Shown: positions 54,672 through 64,000 of the stretch, in pieces | Layout: each line of letters starts with the position of its first letter | Numbering within the stretch: position 1 is the first letter of the stretch | From: Microvelia longipes | Taxonomy: Eukaryota; Arthropoda; Insecta; Hemiptera; Veliidae | Direction of reading: 5' to 3' | Length of the DNA: 64,000 bases | NCBI GenBank assembly: GCA_018340805.1 | Contig: JACMZG010000008.1 | Location: forward strand, 61,109,624 to 61,173,623 | Translations under genes and position numbers: made by a program | The notes under the pieces: generated by a model | What the model saw: only the letters and a program-made list of their open reading frames with translations | The model's database searches: none | What the model was told of the DNA's origin: nothing

Positions 54672-55387
54672 AGTCTGATTTTAGATTTGGCACACACGTA
54701 GCTATGTATAAGACAGACATATGTGCCATGTTTCATCTCATTATCAGCATTAGTTCAATTTTCATCGATCGGAAAATAATCTAATTAAGTTGAAATTTGG
54801 TACAATTGTATACTTTCACGCAATTAATGAATACACCAAGTTTTGTTAAACGACATGTATATCGATGATTTTTGTTGGATCAGCATTGAGCGTGCGCAGT
54901 GCCTGGATGGGTGACCGCTGGAAATGAAACGTATGTATTTACTATCTGAGGACGAGCGAAGCGAGTTTGAAGACGTGGTACAGTATAAATATAATGACTT
55001 GTATATTCTGAGGACGAGCGAAACGAGTTTGAGGACGTGGTACAGTATAAATATAATGACTTTTATATTCTGAGGGACGAGCGAAGCGAGTTGAAGACGT
55101 GGTACAGTATAAATATAATGACTTGTATATTCTGAGGACGAGCGAAACGAGTTTGAGGACGTGGTACAGTATAAATATAATGACTTTTATATTCTGAGGA
55201 CGAGCGAAGCGAGTTTGAAGACGTGGTACAGTATAAATATAATGACTTGTATATTCTGAGGATGAGCGAAGCGAGTTTGAAGACGTGGTACAGTATAAAT
55301 ATAATGACTTGTATATTCTGAGGACGAGCGAAACGAGTCCGATGGAATGAGATAATGTTCCGAGGTTCCCCGTACCCGATATTTGTT
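54672..55387 (+). repeat. 5S-containing repeat family copy with expanded 3' satellite
   Basis: Slightly 5'-truncated. The 5S-like piece at 54876-54925 has the best C box in the window, TGGATGGGTGACCGC, preceded by TTGAGCGTGCGCAGTGCC. The 3' motif 'ctgaggacgagcgaagcgag' is then repeated in tandem (54946-55330), and the copy ends with the standard tail CCGAGGTTCCCCGTACCCGAT (written in two parts: CCGAGGTTCC, CCGTACCCGAT). No open frame. Confidence 0.8.
54946..55335 (+). repeat. 62-bp satellite array, 7 units with an A/B alternation
   Basis: Units start at 54946, 55008, 55070, 55132, 55194, 55256 and 55318, an exact 62-base step. Type A has 'gaagcgagtttgaag' and 'gacttgtat'. Type B has 'gaaacgagtttgagg' and 'gacttttat'. 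The order is A B A B A A B, the last unit partial, so it looks like growth by 124-base dimers. Each unit carries one copy of the family's 3' motif. Confidence 0.95.
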
Positions 55388-55399
55388 ATTGATTAATTA

Positions 55400-57090
55400 T
55401 ATCTTAATTAAATATCAAAAATCATATTATTGCTAGTTAAAGTATTTTTATAAAAAATATGATGCTATTGATTGATTTCTATTCTGCTTTATTTTAGGAA
55501 AGCTGATGTTACGAAAAATAAATCGTCCCGAACTCTCAGATATACCCAGATGGAATTGTTGACGAAGTCATGAATAACCATGGCTGGTCAGAATTGTAAG
55601 TATTCATTTCTTAAATATTCATGTATTATTCTTAAAGCATTATTTTTAATTTTCCTCATTTTTACCGTAGGTATGTAGGTAAAGTATTGTGTTAGTAAAA
55701 AGAATCCGGAACCGGTATGACACCGGAATTTTCCAATTTAGGTCTTTTTAAGGTACTTTTTTAGATAGTTACTCCCCCAGATGGTTACTCTCCGAAGGGG
55801 AGTAATCAAGGATTGATGTAATCCGATGTTTTGAGAAATAGTTCCGAGACAACTTCGGAATGTATGTATTCTAACTATATAGTCCCATAGTTTGAAATTA
55901 GGCTGTTAAACAAAATCTCTTAGAGAATAATGTACAAGAAGAGTATAGTAGTTCTAGTTAGGTTGCAACTAGTCTCATAGTCTTGTTTTTTGCTTCGAGA
56001 AGCTCTATTGTGTGTGAAAAGGACATTCCTATCTATTTACTTATATCTCTGTGTTTCATGACTCATAATATCCATAATCAGTTACTTTATAGTAAGGTTG
56101 TTGGGGCTTTGAGTATCATAGAGGCTCCGAGGTCTAAGGTTCATTAAGTCTCAATATTTAAGGTTCAATAAATCTCAAGGTCTTAGGGTTTTTTCTGTCC
56201 CCTCTTCCCACTTTAAATGTTTAATTACATTTTAACTTTAGTTGTATAACCACCTCCCTCATTTGCCAAAAAGTATTTTTTCTCTTCACTCCCATCAAAA
56301 ATAATAAATGCCATTGTTGCAGTATTGTTTACTGTTGTTTATGTAAATCTATTCACATGCTTGCTGTAGCATTTATTCGCATGCTAAAGCAAGTGCGATA
56401 AACAAGAATTATACAATTTTAGAGTGTAAGTGAGTTCTCCCTGGGCCCGAGTTAGAGTTACCATGGAACAAACTCGGGCATTTGATTAATAGAATGTTAA
56501 GAATTTTAGTATGTAAATTGTTTTGCTCTTTGTCTTGCAATAAGTAAATATTATATTAAATAAAGGCAAACAGGTTCATAGAGAGGGGGGGGGGGGCAGG
56601 CTCCTCGCCCCTTAACAACAACTATGACCAAAAGCAAAAATGCACTTTTCATAATAGAAGCAAACATATCTTAGTCTCGCGTCGCTCGCATTCTGGGTTG
56701 CTCATCATATTTATTTAAAATTTGAATCGAAAATATTTTATGATTTTGCTAAACTTGCAATTTGGAACCCTTCATTGTTTTAAAAAAAATGCTGCAATAC
56801 TGAGGTAAAAAAGAGAGAAGATATCTTTAATATCTTTATATATAGATATCTTTAGATATCTATATCTTATGTAGATATTATTTACATTTATATTCAATTT
56901 CCATTAATAGGGATTGACGAGCAAATATTTTCATCATTGTTAAATAGTGGCTTTTATGCTTCTCTAAATAGTTAAGTTGCAAGTATAAGAAATAATTCAC
57001 AATATTTACTAAATAAAATTTTTGGTATGATCACACAGGATTCTCTTTAAAAATGTGTCTTTTCCTCATTCCTAATAAATAAATGGGAGG
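55400..57090. other. Intergenic, nothing recognised
   Basis: AT-rich DNA with a 12-base G run (56587-56597) and small AT palindromes near 56830-56870. I see no gene. Confidence 0.5.
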
Positions 57091-57091
57091 G

Positions 57092-57350
57092 GGCAAAGAA
57101 TCTAAAAGATTTTAGATAAGATCTAACGATATAAAAGATCTAAGATAAGATCTATTGACCTAAAAGATCTAAGATAAGATCTAACGATATAAATGATCTA
57201 AGATAAGATCTATTGACCTAAAAGATCTAAGATAAGATCTATTGACCTAAAAGAACTAAGATGAGATCTAACGATCTAAAGGATCTATGATAAGATCTAA
57301 AAGATCTAAGATAAAATCTAATGATCTAAAAGATATAATAATCAAAAATA
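57092..57350 (+). repeat. 29-bp GATC-rich minisatellite, about 9 units
   Basis: Unit 'aaaagatctaagataagatc' plus an 8-9 base variable part, either 'tattgacct' or 'taacgatat'. The two variants alternate for the first units, then degrade. There are two GATC or AGATCT sites per unit. No spacers and no coding sense. Confidence 0.9.
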
Positions 57351-57954
57351 GTGAAAAAAAGGTCGAGAAACACTGGTCTGAGCAACATAAAAACAACCGA
57401 TCTTTTATTTTTTTTTTCACATTAGTTAATATGAAATTGGATGATTCCTAAAATATAAATAAATTTATTATTCCATAAAAGTTAACCATATAAACGAATA
57501 AGATAGAAATATGCAAATTACTTATATCAAATAGACAGGCAGGGTCAGTATAATAAAAAGCCTGGGCTGTTTTTATAGCAAAAGAAAAATATAAATGCTG
57601 AAATGCCAAAATTTAAAAAAAGAGGTTGAACTAAGAGGACAGAAAATAGAGTGGTAGAGTGATGAAGGGAACAGGTAGAGGGGGGGGGGGAGAGATGAAG
57701 AACATGATATGCAAATATAGCCAGACAAGGGTCAGTCTAACCTCCTTACTCATAATCCTCTAATCTCCTTTCTAAACCTCACCTACAAGATGAAGATAAA
57801 ATATTTGGATATAATATAATTACTCTTAATTAATCTAATTACTTATTAATTAAACCACGTTTATAATATGTAGATACGGTTGTGCTCCTTAAAATTCCAA
57901 ACGTCACTGACGTACCATTTTTTTTAAAAAACCACTTCTAAGTTTTTACTATTT

Positions 57955-58095
57955 TAAAGACGTCTCGCTGTATAAATATGGCGATTTTTATATTGAGAGG
58001 ATAAGTAAAGCGAGTCCGAAGTAAAGAAGATGAGGCTTGCGAATCCGAATTAAAAAAAAATTCCGAGTTACCCCGTACCCAATTTTTTTACAATT
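57955..58095 (+). repeat. 5S-containing repeat family, 3' fragment
   Basis: 'tataaatatggcgatttttatattgagaggataagtaaagcgag' (quoted in pieces: motif at 58000-58020) followed by 'ttccgagttaccccgtaccc' and a T run. The 5' half and the 5S-like piece are absent. Confidence 0.6.
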
Positions 58096-58448
58096 CCATG
58101 TACTTGGTGGTGGTTTCTAACTAATAAGATCGTCGGGACTAAGAGCAAGTTTTAGTTGCTTAACAGTGTTAGACTAAGTTTATAACAAATGATAATACTG
58201 TTAGCTTCAAGGAATTGATATAAATCTAGTTACACTTAGCTTAGTTAATGGTCTCTAGTTAATGTGTTTTGCGCTATACTTGATAACAATGTCCACTATG
58301 TTATGATAATGTAAATAATTTTAGAACAAAAGAGCTTTAGACTAAAATTTTCTAGGAAAAAATTTGCTAAAGTATATGATTTTGGGGTCATTTAGGGAGG
58401 GAATGGGGGAAAATAGATTTTTCAAAAGAGGGGGTCTCCCTGATCGAT

Positions 58449-58530
<82 letters not shown>
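58449..58530. repeat. (TA)n microsatellite
   Basis: About 38 TA units. Apparent reading frames through it are low complexity. Confidence 0.95.
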
Positions 58531-58539
58531 TACACGTAT

Positions 58540-58760
58540 GTATATATGCACGAGCTTTTTGCGTCCTAAGAGACACGATAACTTTCGAAAACTTTATTAA
58601 ATTAAAACTAAACTTGGTAAAAAAAATCAACCTTTTTATTGTCCCGAACCCTATTGTTTATGAAATATGTGTGACGTCATTAACCCACAAAAATTACCCC
58701 AAAAACATTTAAAAAAATCACAATTCTTCATATTGTGTTTAGATTGGGCTGTAATTATAT
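58540..58760 (+). repeat. Dispersed repeat, copy related to 30962-31175
   Basis: 'gagacacgataactttcgaaaac', 'actaaacttggta', 'gtgacgtcattaacccac', 'ccccaaaaacattt' and 'agattgggctg' recur in the same order. As at 30962 it directly follows a TA microsatellite, so TA arrays may mark its 5' side. Confidence 0.65.
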
Positions 58761-58818
58761 ACACAGATACTTCTATAAATTATTCACAAACACAGGAATT
58801 TTATTTTATTATCTGTCT

Positions 58819-58936
58819 TAGGCTCGTATTCAAAGACATCTTCCTTAAGACATTCAAAGACATCTTACATTCTCCTTAAGAAACAAGGAGAATGTTAGGA
58901 AAATGTTAGGAAGATGTCTTTGAATACGGGCCTTAG
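58819..58936. mobile_element. Palindromic MITE, copy 2
   Basis: Same family as 16551-16689: left end TAGGCTCGTATTCAAAGACA, right end TGTCTTTGAATACGGGCCTTA, centre 'ctccttaagaaacaaggag'. It is slightly shorter, with a partial internal duplication of 'cattcaaagacatctt'. Confidence 0.85.
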
Positions 58937-58939
58937 TTT

Positions 58940-59647
58940 CGGTCTTATTGATTGCTATATATGTCAAACCAAACATGTCATATATTGAGATAATGTTAAC
59001 AAATAACATATTTTGACTTATTAATTTGAAGATTCGCTTTTATCGTGGCAGTATGCAACGTATATACAAAGCATTAATATGATAAAGTACAATAACCATG
59101 CAGCCACAGGGAGGCGCAGCAACTGCCAAGCGGCCCCCTAAGCCAGGCCGAGGCCGAAGGCATCTTGTTTTATATTAACCCAATTTTGGTTTGTAAAAAT
59201 GTAAGAGACCTATTTTATGGGACTAAATAATTCTTTTATTAGATTTGTTGCGGTTAAGAAAAATGTGACTGTTATATGGGATTTAAAATGACTGTTTTGA
59301 CAATTAAAAATAGACGTATCACAAACAAAAATTGCATCAAGATTTTTTATATTTTAGTATTAGCACCTTTTACGCTATTTTAAATATTAACATTTTTAAT
59401 ATTTATTTTAATATTCTATTGTTTAGTTTACATCTGTGAACTTACTATTAAAATTATTCTTAAAGATTTATTCCGATTGTGCTATAAGAGCCATCATCTC
59501 ATATATAGGTCTAACTTAAATGTTTAGGAATAAGACAGGATCAAGCTGAGTTAAAATGAGTGGTTTAAGTCTTTCCCCTTTGTAAATTGACTCCCCTTAT
59601 ACAATAGTAATTGTATAATTGCTATTATTATTATACAATTGTTATTG

Positions 59648-59678
<31 letters not shown>

Positions 59679-60885
59679 TTTACTGATTATACTAAACAAA
59701 AGTTTTATAATAACTATTGTATAATATTTATTATATAATAATAATATAATATTTCGCATAATTATAGGTTCATAGATTTAAGATACTTGACAATTGTAAG
59801 CCTTGGATGGACAATTTGGCTTGTGATTGTTAGATTAACTAAACTACCGCCCATACTAGCTTTTGTACTTAAAGTATACTAATCTTGTAATTTATGATTA
59901 TCTTCTCAGAGATATTTTATTCCAGAATATCCGTATTGATATCAAATTGTTACTTAACTAGTCTTGATGTAGTTGCAAAACTATTTTAGACAATGTTATG
60001 AAACACTTGGTTGCTTTTAAGTAACGTTTTACCTACTAAAATCAATGACATTACAGAAATCAAAATGATTTATCTCATCATTTATTAGTGTAAAATAATT
60101 GCTATACTAAGAGCTAAATGGAATGTGCACTTAATTTAATATTTATACTAATCGATAGCTGAATATCCTATTCGGATTTCTTCATAAACCACAACATTAT
60201 AGATAAAATGCTTTATATTATTGAAAATGTGATGCTATTACGGTCAATCACAATAGGAGAAAGGAGAATAGAGATGTTTAGGAGGGTAAATACTTGGATA
60301 AAGCTTTCATACATAAGTCTCAGCGTCATTTCAATATGAATTGTTATGAGATTTACCTCGAGTGTTAGGCGAGTCTACGGCCTCCTCGGGTCTACGGCCA
60401 CGCTTTTATAAACCTCTCCCTTCGGCATTCCACTCCGTGCACCATCTGAAATTATAATACGTGTAAATTAACTTATGACTTTATACGGAATTTTTTCATT
60501 TTAGTAGATGAAAATGACTTCTTTAAATATGCCGAACTTAATGATTAAATTATTCAATACTTCAATGTAAAAGATTACTCAAAATGATTTATTATTTGAG
60601 GACTACAAATATCGCACAGTTGATTCATTACCTGTCTTTATAACTGTGATTATTTTAGAAGCTATCGCTTCGGCCAATTATATGGAATTCAAGCATCTGC
60701 CTCAGTTTTAATAATTTTTTTAAATAAAATGTGGTAATTGCAAGATTACCACAGATTAAAAATATTTCAGAGGTTTCATTGCAAGTTATTGATTTTTAAA
60801 GCATCAATAACTACAGATATCGCTTCTCGTAAATAATATAAAACTTGTAAAAGTAATGTAATATTTGAAAAATATTTAAAACAAT
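58940..60885. other. Intergenic, nothing but simple repeats
   Basis: An (AAT)n run at about 59650-59680 is followed by further AT-only sequence. Small GC-rich islands at 59095-59165 and 60360-60425 ('cctcctcgggtctacggcc' type) stand out from the background, but I cannot assign them. Confidence 0.5.
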
Positions 60886-60889
60886 CGGG

Positions 60890-61150
60890 TAGAGGGTACC
60901 TTAAATATTTTTTCACCGTATCGGATTTGCTTCCACTAATCCCCCTTATACTTCGGACTCGCTTCGCTCGTCCTCAAGGTGTAAAACAAACCGTATTGCA
61001 ACACGTCTTTAAGCTCGCTTCGAACTTTTTCAGACAATAAATACAATCGTTTTATTCTCTGTGGTCACCCATCCTGGCACTGAACTCACTCGTTGCTACT
61101 TAACTTTTATCATCTAACAAACCCCGCAGATACACGTCCGCTTAAAAGGG
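60890..61150 (-). repeat. 5S-containing repeat family copy with good C box
   Basis: Minus strand: the 5S-like piece at 61120-61055 reads AAAGTTAAGTAGCAACGAG, then CAGTGCCAGGATGGGTGACC. The 3' motif is present as 'ggactcgcttcgctcgtcctca' complement (60957-60978), and the tail as 'cgggtagagggtacc' complement. The 5' half is not recognisable. Confidence 0.7.
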
Positions 61151-61159
61151 TGAATTTAT

Positions 61160-61900
61160 TGTAAAAAGTTATGCCCTTATGATAATTTTATTTCAACATA
61201 CAAACAGTTTTGTAAAAAAAAGTTAACAAATTAAGCTATACAAAAAACAATACTTAAGTTTATAAATACAAAATAATTCTGGCGGAGCGGTCTGCAAGCC
61301 GGGTGAGTTTTCTTTAAAATACATTCTTTCTTCCTCTATAATCCAATTCTTACGTAACTGTTAGTCTTTTTAATCTGAACAGTAATTTCAAAATAACTTG
61401 TAGTTTGATTTTTATTATTTTTTTGGAAATGTGCAATAAATAAGCATTAACAGAGCTATTATAAATGAGTGCAAAACATCCTGTACAGTGCCGATTTTGG
61501 AATGATGACTTTGTTTTGTATAATCTTAAGATAAATAAGCGATTTTTTTTTGTTGAAAAATCCGCAAAAATTAAAATGCAATTCTTGACGCTACTGCTTT
61601 GGGTAGTATATATCGGAAACTTAGAAATTAAATGGATTTGTAAGTAAAAATGCACCTATTTTTTAAAAAAAATTTGCCAAACTCGCGGACATTCGCACCA
61701 GAATTTAAATAGCAGAACCTTCTTTTAAGCCTAAGGTTAGAAGGCAGGAAGAATTCTTACCGGAAGAACCGAGTGAGTCTTTACATTACATTTTTGACAA
61801 TAAATTCTGTGCAATTAAATCCAAAAAGAAATCCAGTAACTAACTCGAACATTCTTTCTTTCACTGACATCTAATAAAGAACTTAAGGCTGAAGACCGGT
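61160..61900. other. Intergenic, nothing recognised
   Basis: AT-rich with short open frames on both strands that resemble nothing I know. Confidence 0.5.
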
Positions 61901-61909
61901 TTGAATGAT

Positions 61910-62230
61910 GGGTGAGGGGTACCTCGGATTTTTATGAAATTTGTCACGCTAAATCCTCACTACATTGAACTTTTATACGCTCGATCTCAGTATAAATTTC
62001 TAATTTATAATTAATCATAGCTTTTGATTTGCTTCACTCGTCGTCAGACAGGAAAGATACTTCCCACGCTAGTTTCTGCTTAACAAATGTGATTCGGAAA
62101 AAACCAAGAATATACTTGTCATATTAATGCTATTATTACTATACAACGGGATAAAATTATGCCGAATTCAAAATCAATTGGTTAATTTTCCGATTTATCG
62201 ATTTTTTGTTAAACGTTGTGTACGTAATTC
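61910..62230 (-). repeat. 5S-containing repeat family, diverged copy
   Basis: Tail 'gaggggtacctcggattttta', motif 'tttgcttcactcgtcgtcaga', and a weak 5S-like remnant 'cacgctagtttctgcttaac' (62066-62085), all in minus-strand order. The segment after it ('aaaccaagaatatacttgtcatatt') matches the 35310-35345 copy. Confidence 0.6.
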
Positions 62231-62234
62231 TGTA

Positions 62235-62925
62235 AAAAATGGATTCTAAGGCTGATAATGAAATAAAAATGAACTCATAATAATAGCCTTATATAGGAGT
62301 ATGACGACATCAATTTCAAATAAATTTGAAAATTTTGCCTTGCTTTATGAATTTTTGATAACTATCTGATTCATAATAGACAGTTTTTCTAATTTAAAAA
62401 TAACTTTATTTTTCAGATTTTTTAGTGACATAAAGTTTTGAGTTACATAAAAAATTAAAAAAAGTAATAGGAAAAGATATCATTGCATTGAAAGAGACAT
62501 ATTATCTAGCATTATGAATTTTAGATAACTTATCTGAGTCATAATAGACAGTTTTTCTAATTCAAAATTAACTTTATTTTTCACTATTATTATTAACTGA
62601 AACTATAATGTCATTTAAAAAAAAATAGTTAAATATTAAAATGAAAATAAATCTTTGAGGCAAGTAAATAATGAGTGTTATTAATTGGAAAACAAAAATT
62701 AAGCAAACAATTCAAAATGGAACTATCATTTCCAATTAAGTTATAAAAATATACATAATGCATGTAATAAAAAAAATAACCCGGAGAGATCTAAGAAATA
62801 CTGTCCTATAAAATAATGATTTAAAGACTTTACTAATTCAAAAGCTGAGCTCATAATTTTAACGCATTTAGCATGAAATAGTATAGATTTAATCCTTGTT
62901 TTTTTAGATGAATACAGAGGACTGA
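62235..62925. other. Intergenic with a local direct repeat
   Basis: 'aataactatctgattcataatagacagtttttctaattt' (about 62350-62398) recurs with changes at 62520-62570, each followed by 'aactttatttttca'. No gene. Confidence 0.5.
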
Positions 62926-62927
62926 AG

Positions 62928-63105
62928 CTATAACGCTGTTACACTGATCATTAGGTTAGTTAAAGACTCTAAATAATAATATCTAAAAGCTAAGTATACA
63001 AGGCATATAAACATAATGTGGTAAAGATCTTCTAACTGATGAGGATTGCACAGGGTGCACATTTCATCCGTGTTGATCTTATACATGTTGTGTTGATCTT
63101 TAAAC
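62928..63105 (-). pseudogene. Non-LTR retrotransposon remnant, C-terminal zinc motif
   Basis: Minus-strand reading 'INTDEMCTLCNPHQLEDLYH' then 'IMFICLVYLAFRYYYLESL' fits the C-x2-C-x9-H-x4-C motif that follows reverse transcriptase in many LINE ORF2 proteins ('CxLC..EDxxHxxxxC'). Only about 60 codons are recognisable. The upstream reverse transcriptase is absent. It is a dead 3' fragment, and the assignment rests on this single motif. Confidence 0.5.
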
Positions 63106-63107
63106 GT

Positions 63108-63140
63108 TATTAGGGTTTCGAAGATAATCTTCGAAACCCT
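63108..63140. repeat. Near-perfect 32-bp palindrome
   Basis: AGGGTTTCGAAGAT and its complement ATCTTCGAAACCCT meet with virtually no loop. It sits at the junction between the LINE remnant and a following repeat that begins 'tatactttctgtcgagcg'. Confidence 0.8.
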
Positions 63141-63743
63141 TATACTTTCTGTCGAGCGTCTGTCTGTCCGATTTCTCATCTCAGGAACTACAATAGCTAG
63201 GAAGTTGAAATTTAGTATATATGTGTAACTATTTCATCCAACAACAGGAAAAATATAGCCAACTATCTCACACACGCATCTGTCAATTTATGAGCGAATG
63301 CGCACATTCGCAAAAAATAAATATTTTTTTAATTCTGTTAGATACTGAAGTCCTTAACTGAGATATTATTTTTTTACTCCATATGGAATATTACAAAAGG
63401 AAATCTTCGTTACGGTTGCTTATAGCATTTAAGGCTTTATAAAATAGATTCAATGATGAGTTGCCTTTTTTTGCTGATCTATTTTCTGTAGGTGGACTTA
63501 TTAATGATCTCTATAACCCTGTTAACTATATAATGAGATAAAGTGGTATCTGATGAGTTTAAAATAGATTTGAGCTGAGTGTACCGATTTTAAGTCATGG
63601 TCATAATTGACAGTTAATGACATCATACAAATATTTCCCAAAAAGCGCAAATAAATCTAAAGGATGATTTTTGTGTCTATTTTAAACTATCTTACTTAAA
63701 AACACTGGGAGCTACTATGATGACAAAAACAAATAATACACTC
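63141..63743. other. Intergenic, possible 5S-family 5' fragment
   Basis: 63150-63290 ('gtctgtctgtccgatttctcatctcagg', 'aagttgaaatttagtatatat') has the general layout of the family's 5' part but is too diverged to be sure. Nothing else recognised. Confidence 0.35.
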
Positions 63744-64000
63744 ATAGTCCAAGAGCCGGACCTGAAAAAATGTGACTCATTTTGTACTACTTCAAACCAA
63801 ATATATCTGAAAATATACCTTAAATTATGAAGGGAAACCATAGTGTGAATATCAAGAGTGGAGCTCTTCATATGATTGCGCATGCTCAAAATTTTAGAAA
63901 ATTGCATAAATTTCAGTCTTCTTGAAATTAGAGGTTCCCTGTGGGTCGTGTGCAAAACATGAAGAGAACATTTTTTAAAGGTGATACAATTCTCTGTAAA
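63744..64000 (+). mobile_element. Foldback element, partial copy at window end
   Basis: 'agtccaagagccggacctgaaaaaatg', 'ttgtactacttcaaaccaaat' and 'accttaaattatgaaggg' match the left arm of 53270-53975. 'cgtgtgcaaaacatgaagagaac' matches its central part in inverted order. It runs off the window, so the right arm cannot be judged. Confidence 0.7.

Noticed and set aside
54876..54925. A functional 5S rRNA gene
   Set aside because: Only the 3' promoter half is similar, the 5' half is missing, and the same piece sits inside a dispersed repeat at several loci.
61465..61647. Overlapping short open frames on both strands
   Set aside because: Low complexity, no motif, and opposite-strand overlap typical of chance frames in AT-rich DNA.

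Overview
The window is nuclear DNA from an animal, most likely an insect. It is AT-rich, contains split genes with GT..AG introns, and is dominated by repeats. The insect call rests on two genes: an ecdysteroid-kinase-like (EcKL/CHK) protein, a family expanded mainly in insects, and a peptide GPCR whose TM3, TM6 and TM7 motifs look like the arthropod SIFamide receptor group. I cannot place the order or species. No complete rRNA, tRNA or CRISPR feature was found.

Layout. 1-11.1 kb: a 1000-N scaffold gap (5613-6612) whose left flank (about 1199-5612) is repeated, with many small indels, on its right (6613-11113). This looks like unmerged overlapping contig ends rather than biology. 10-13.3 kb: a decayed Penelope-like retroelement on the minus strand, with a GIY-YIG endonuclease. 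13.5-14.8 kb: a 1.28-kb foldback (palindromic) transposon. 14.9-17.5 kb: a hairpin-forming repeat abutting a truncated Ty1/copia element on the minus strand (LTR, primer-binding site, gag, protease, integrase), which itself carries a small MITE. 17.5-27 kb: gene-free, with TA microsatellites, hairpin repeats, a 0.95-kb nested terminal-inverted-repeat element and a 0.3-kb MITE. 27.8-29.0 kb: the EcKL gene on the plus strand. 31.1-34.4 kb: a nearly identical 1.63-kb tandem duplication. 36 kb: GA-rich repeats and a 41-bp minisatellite. 38.9-52.1 kb: the GPCR gene on the minus strand, three coding exons with an 11.3-kb first intron full of repeats. 52.1-64 kb: gene-free, with foldback elements, a 62-bp satellite array, a 29-bp GATC-rich minisatellite and a LINE remnant.

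The most unusual theme is a dispersed repeat family with many copies or fragments on both strands. It carries, in mid-element, a piece resembling the internal promoter half of 5S rRNA (A box, intermediate element, C box). Its 3' end has a conserved GAGCGAAGCGAG-type motif followed by a GGTACC..GTACCCGATTTTT tail. The best copies are near 41.1-41.8 kb and 54.7-55.4 kb. In the latter the 3' motif has been amplified into a seven-unit satellite. This resembles the 5S-derived SINE class (SINE3), but its length and the internal position of the 5S part are odd.

The two host genes have no evident functional link. One would phosphorylate small molecules (possibly ecdysteroids or xenobiotics) in the cytoplasm. 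The other would be a plasma-membrane neuropeptide receptor. Coordinates of repeats and the percent-like statements are by-eye estimates; no alignment was run.
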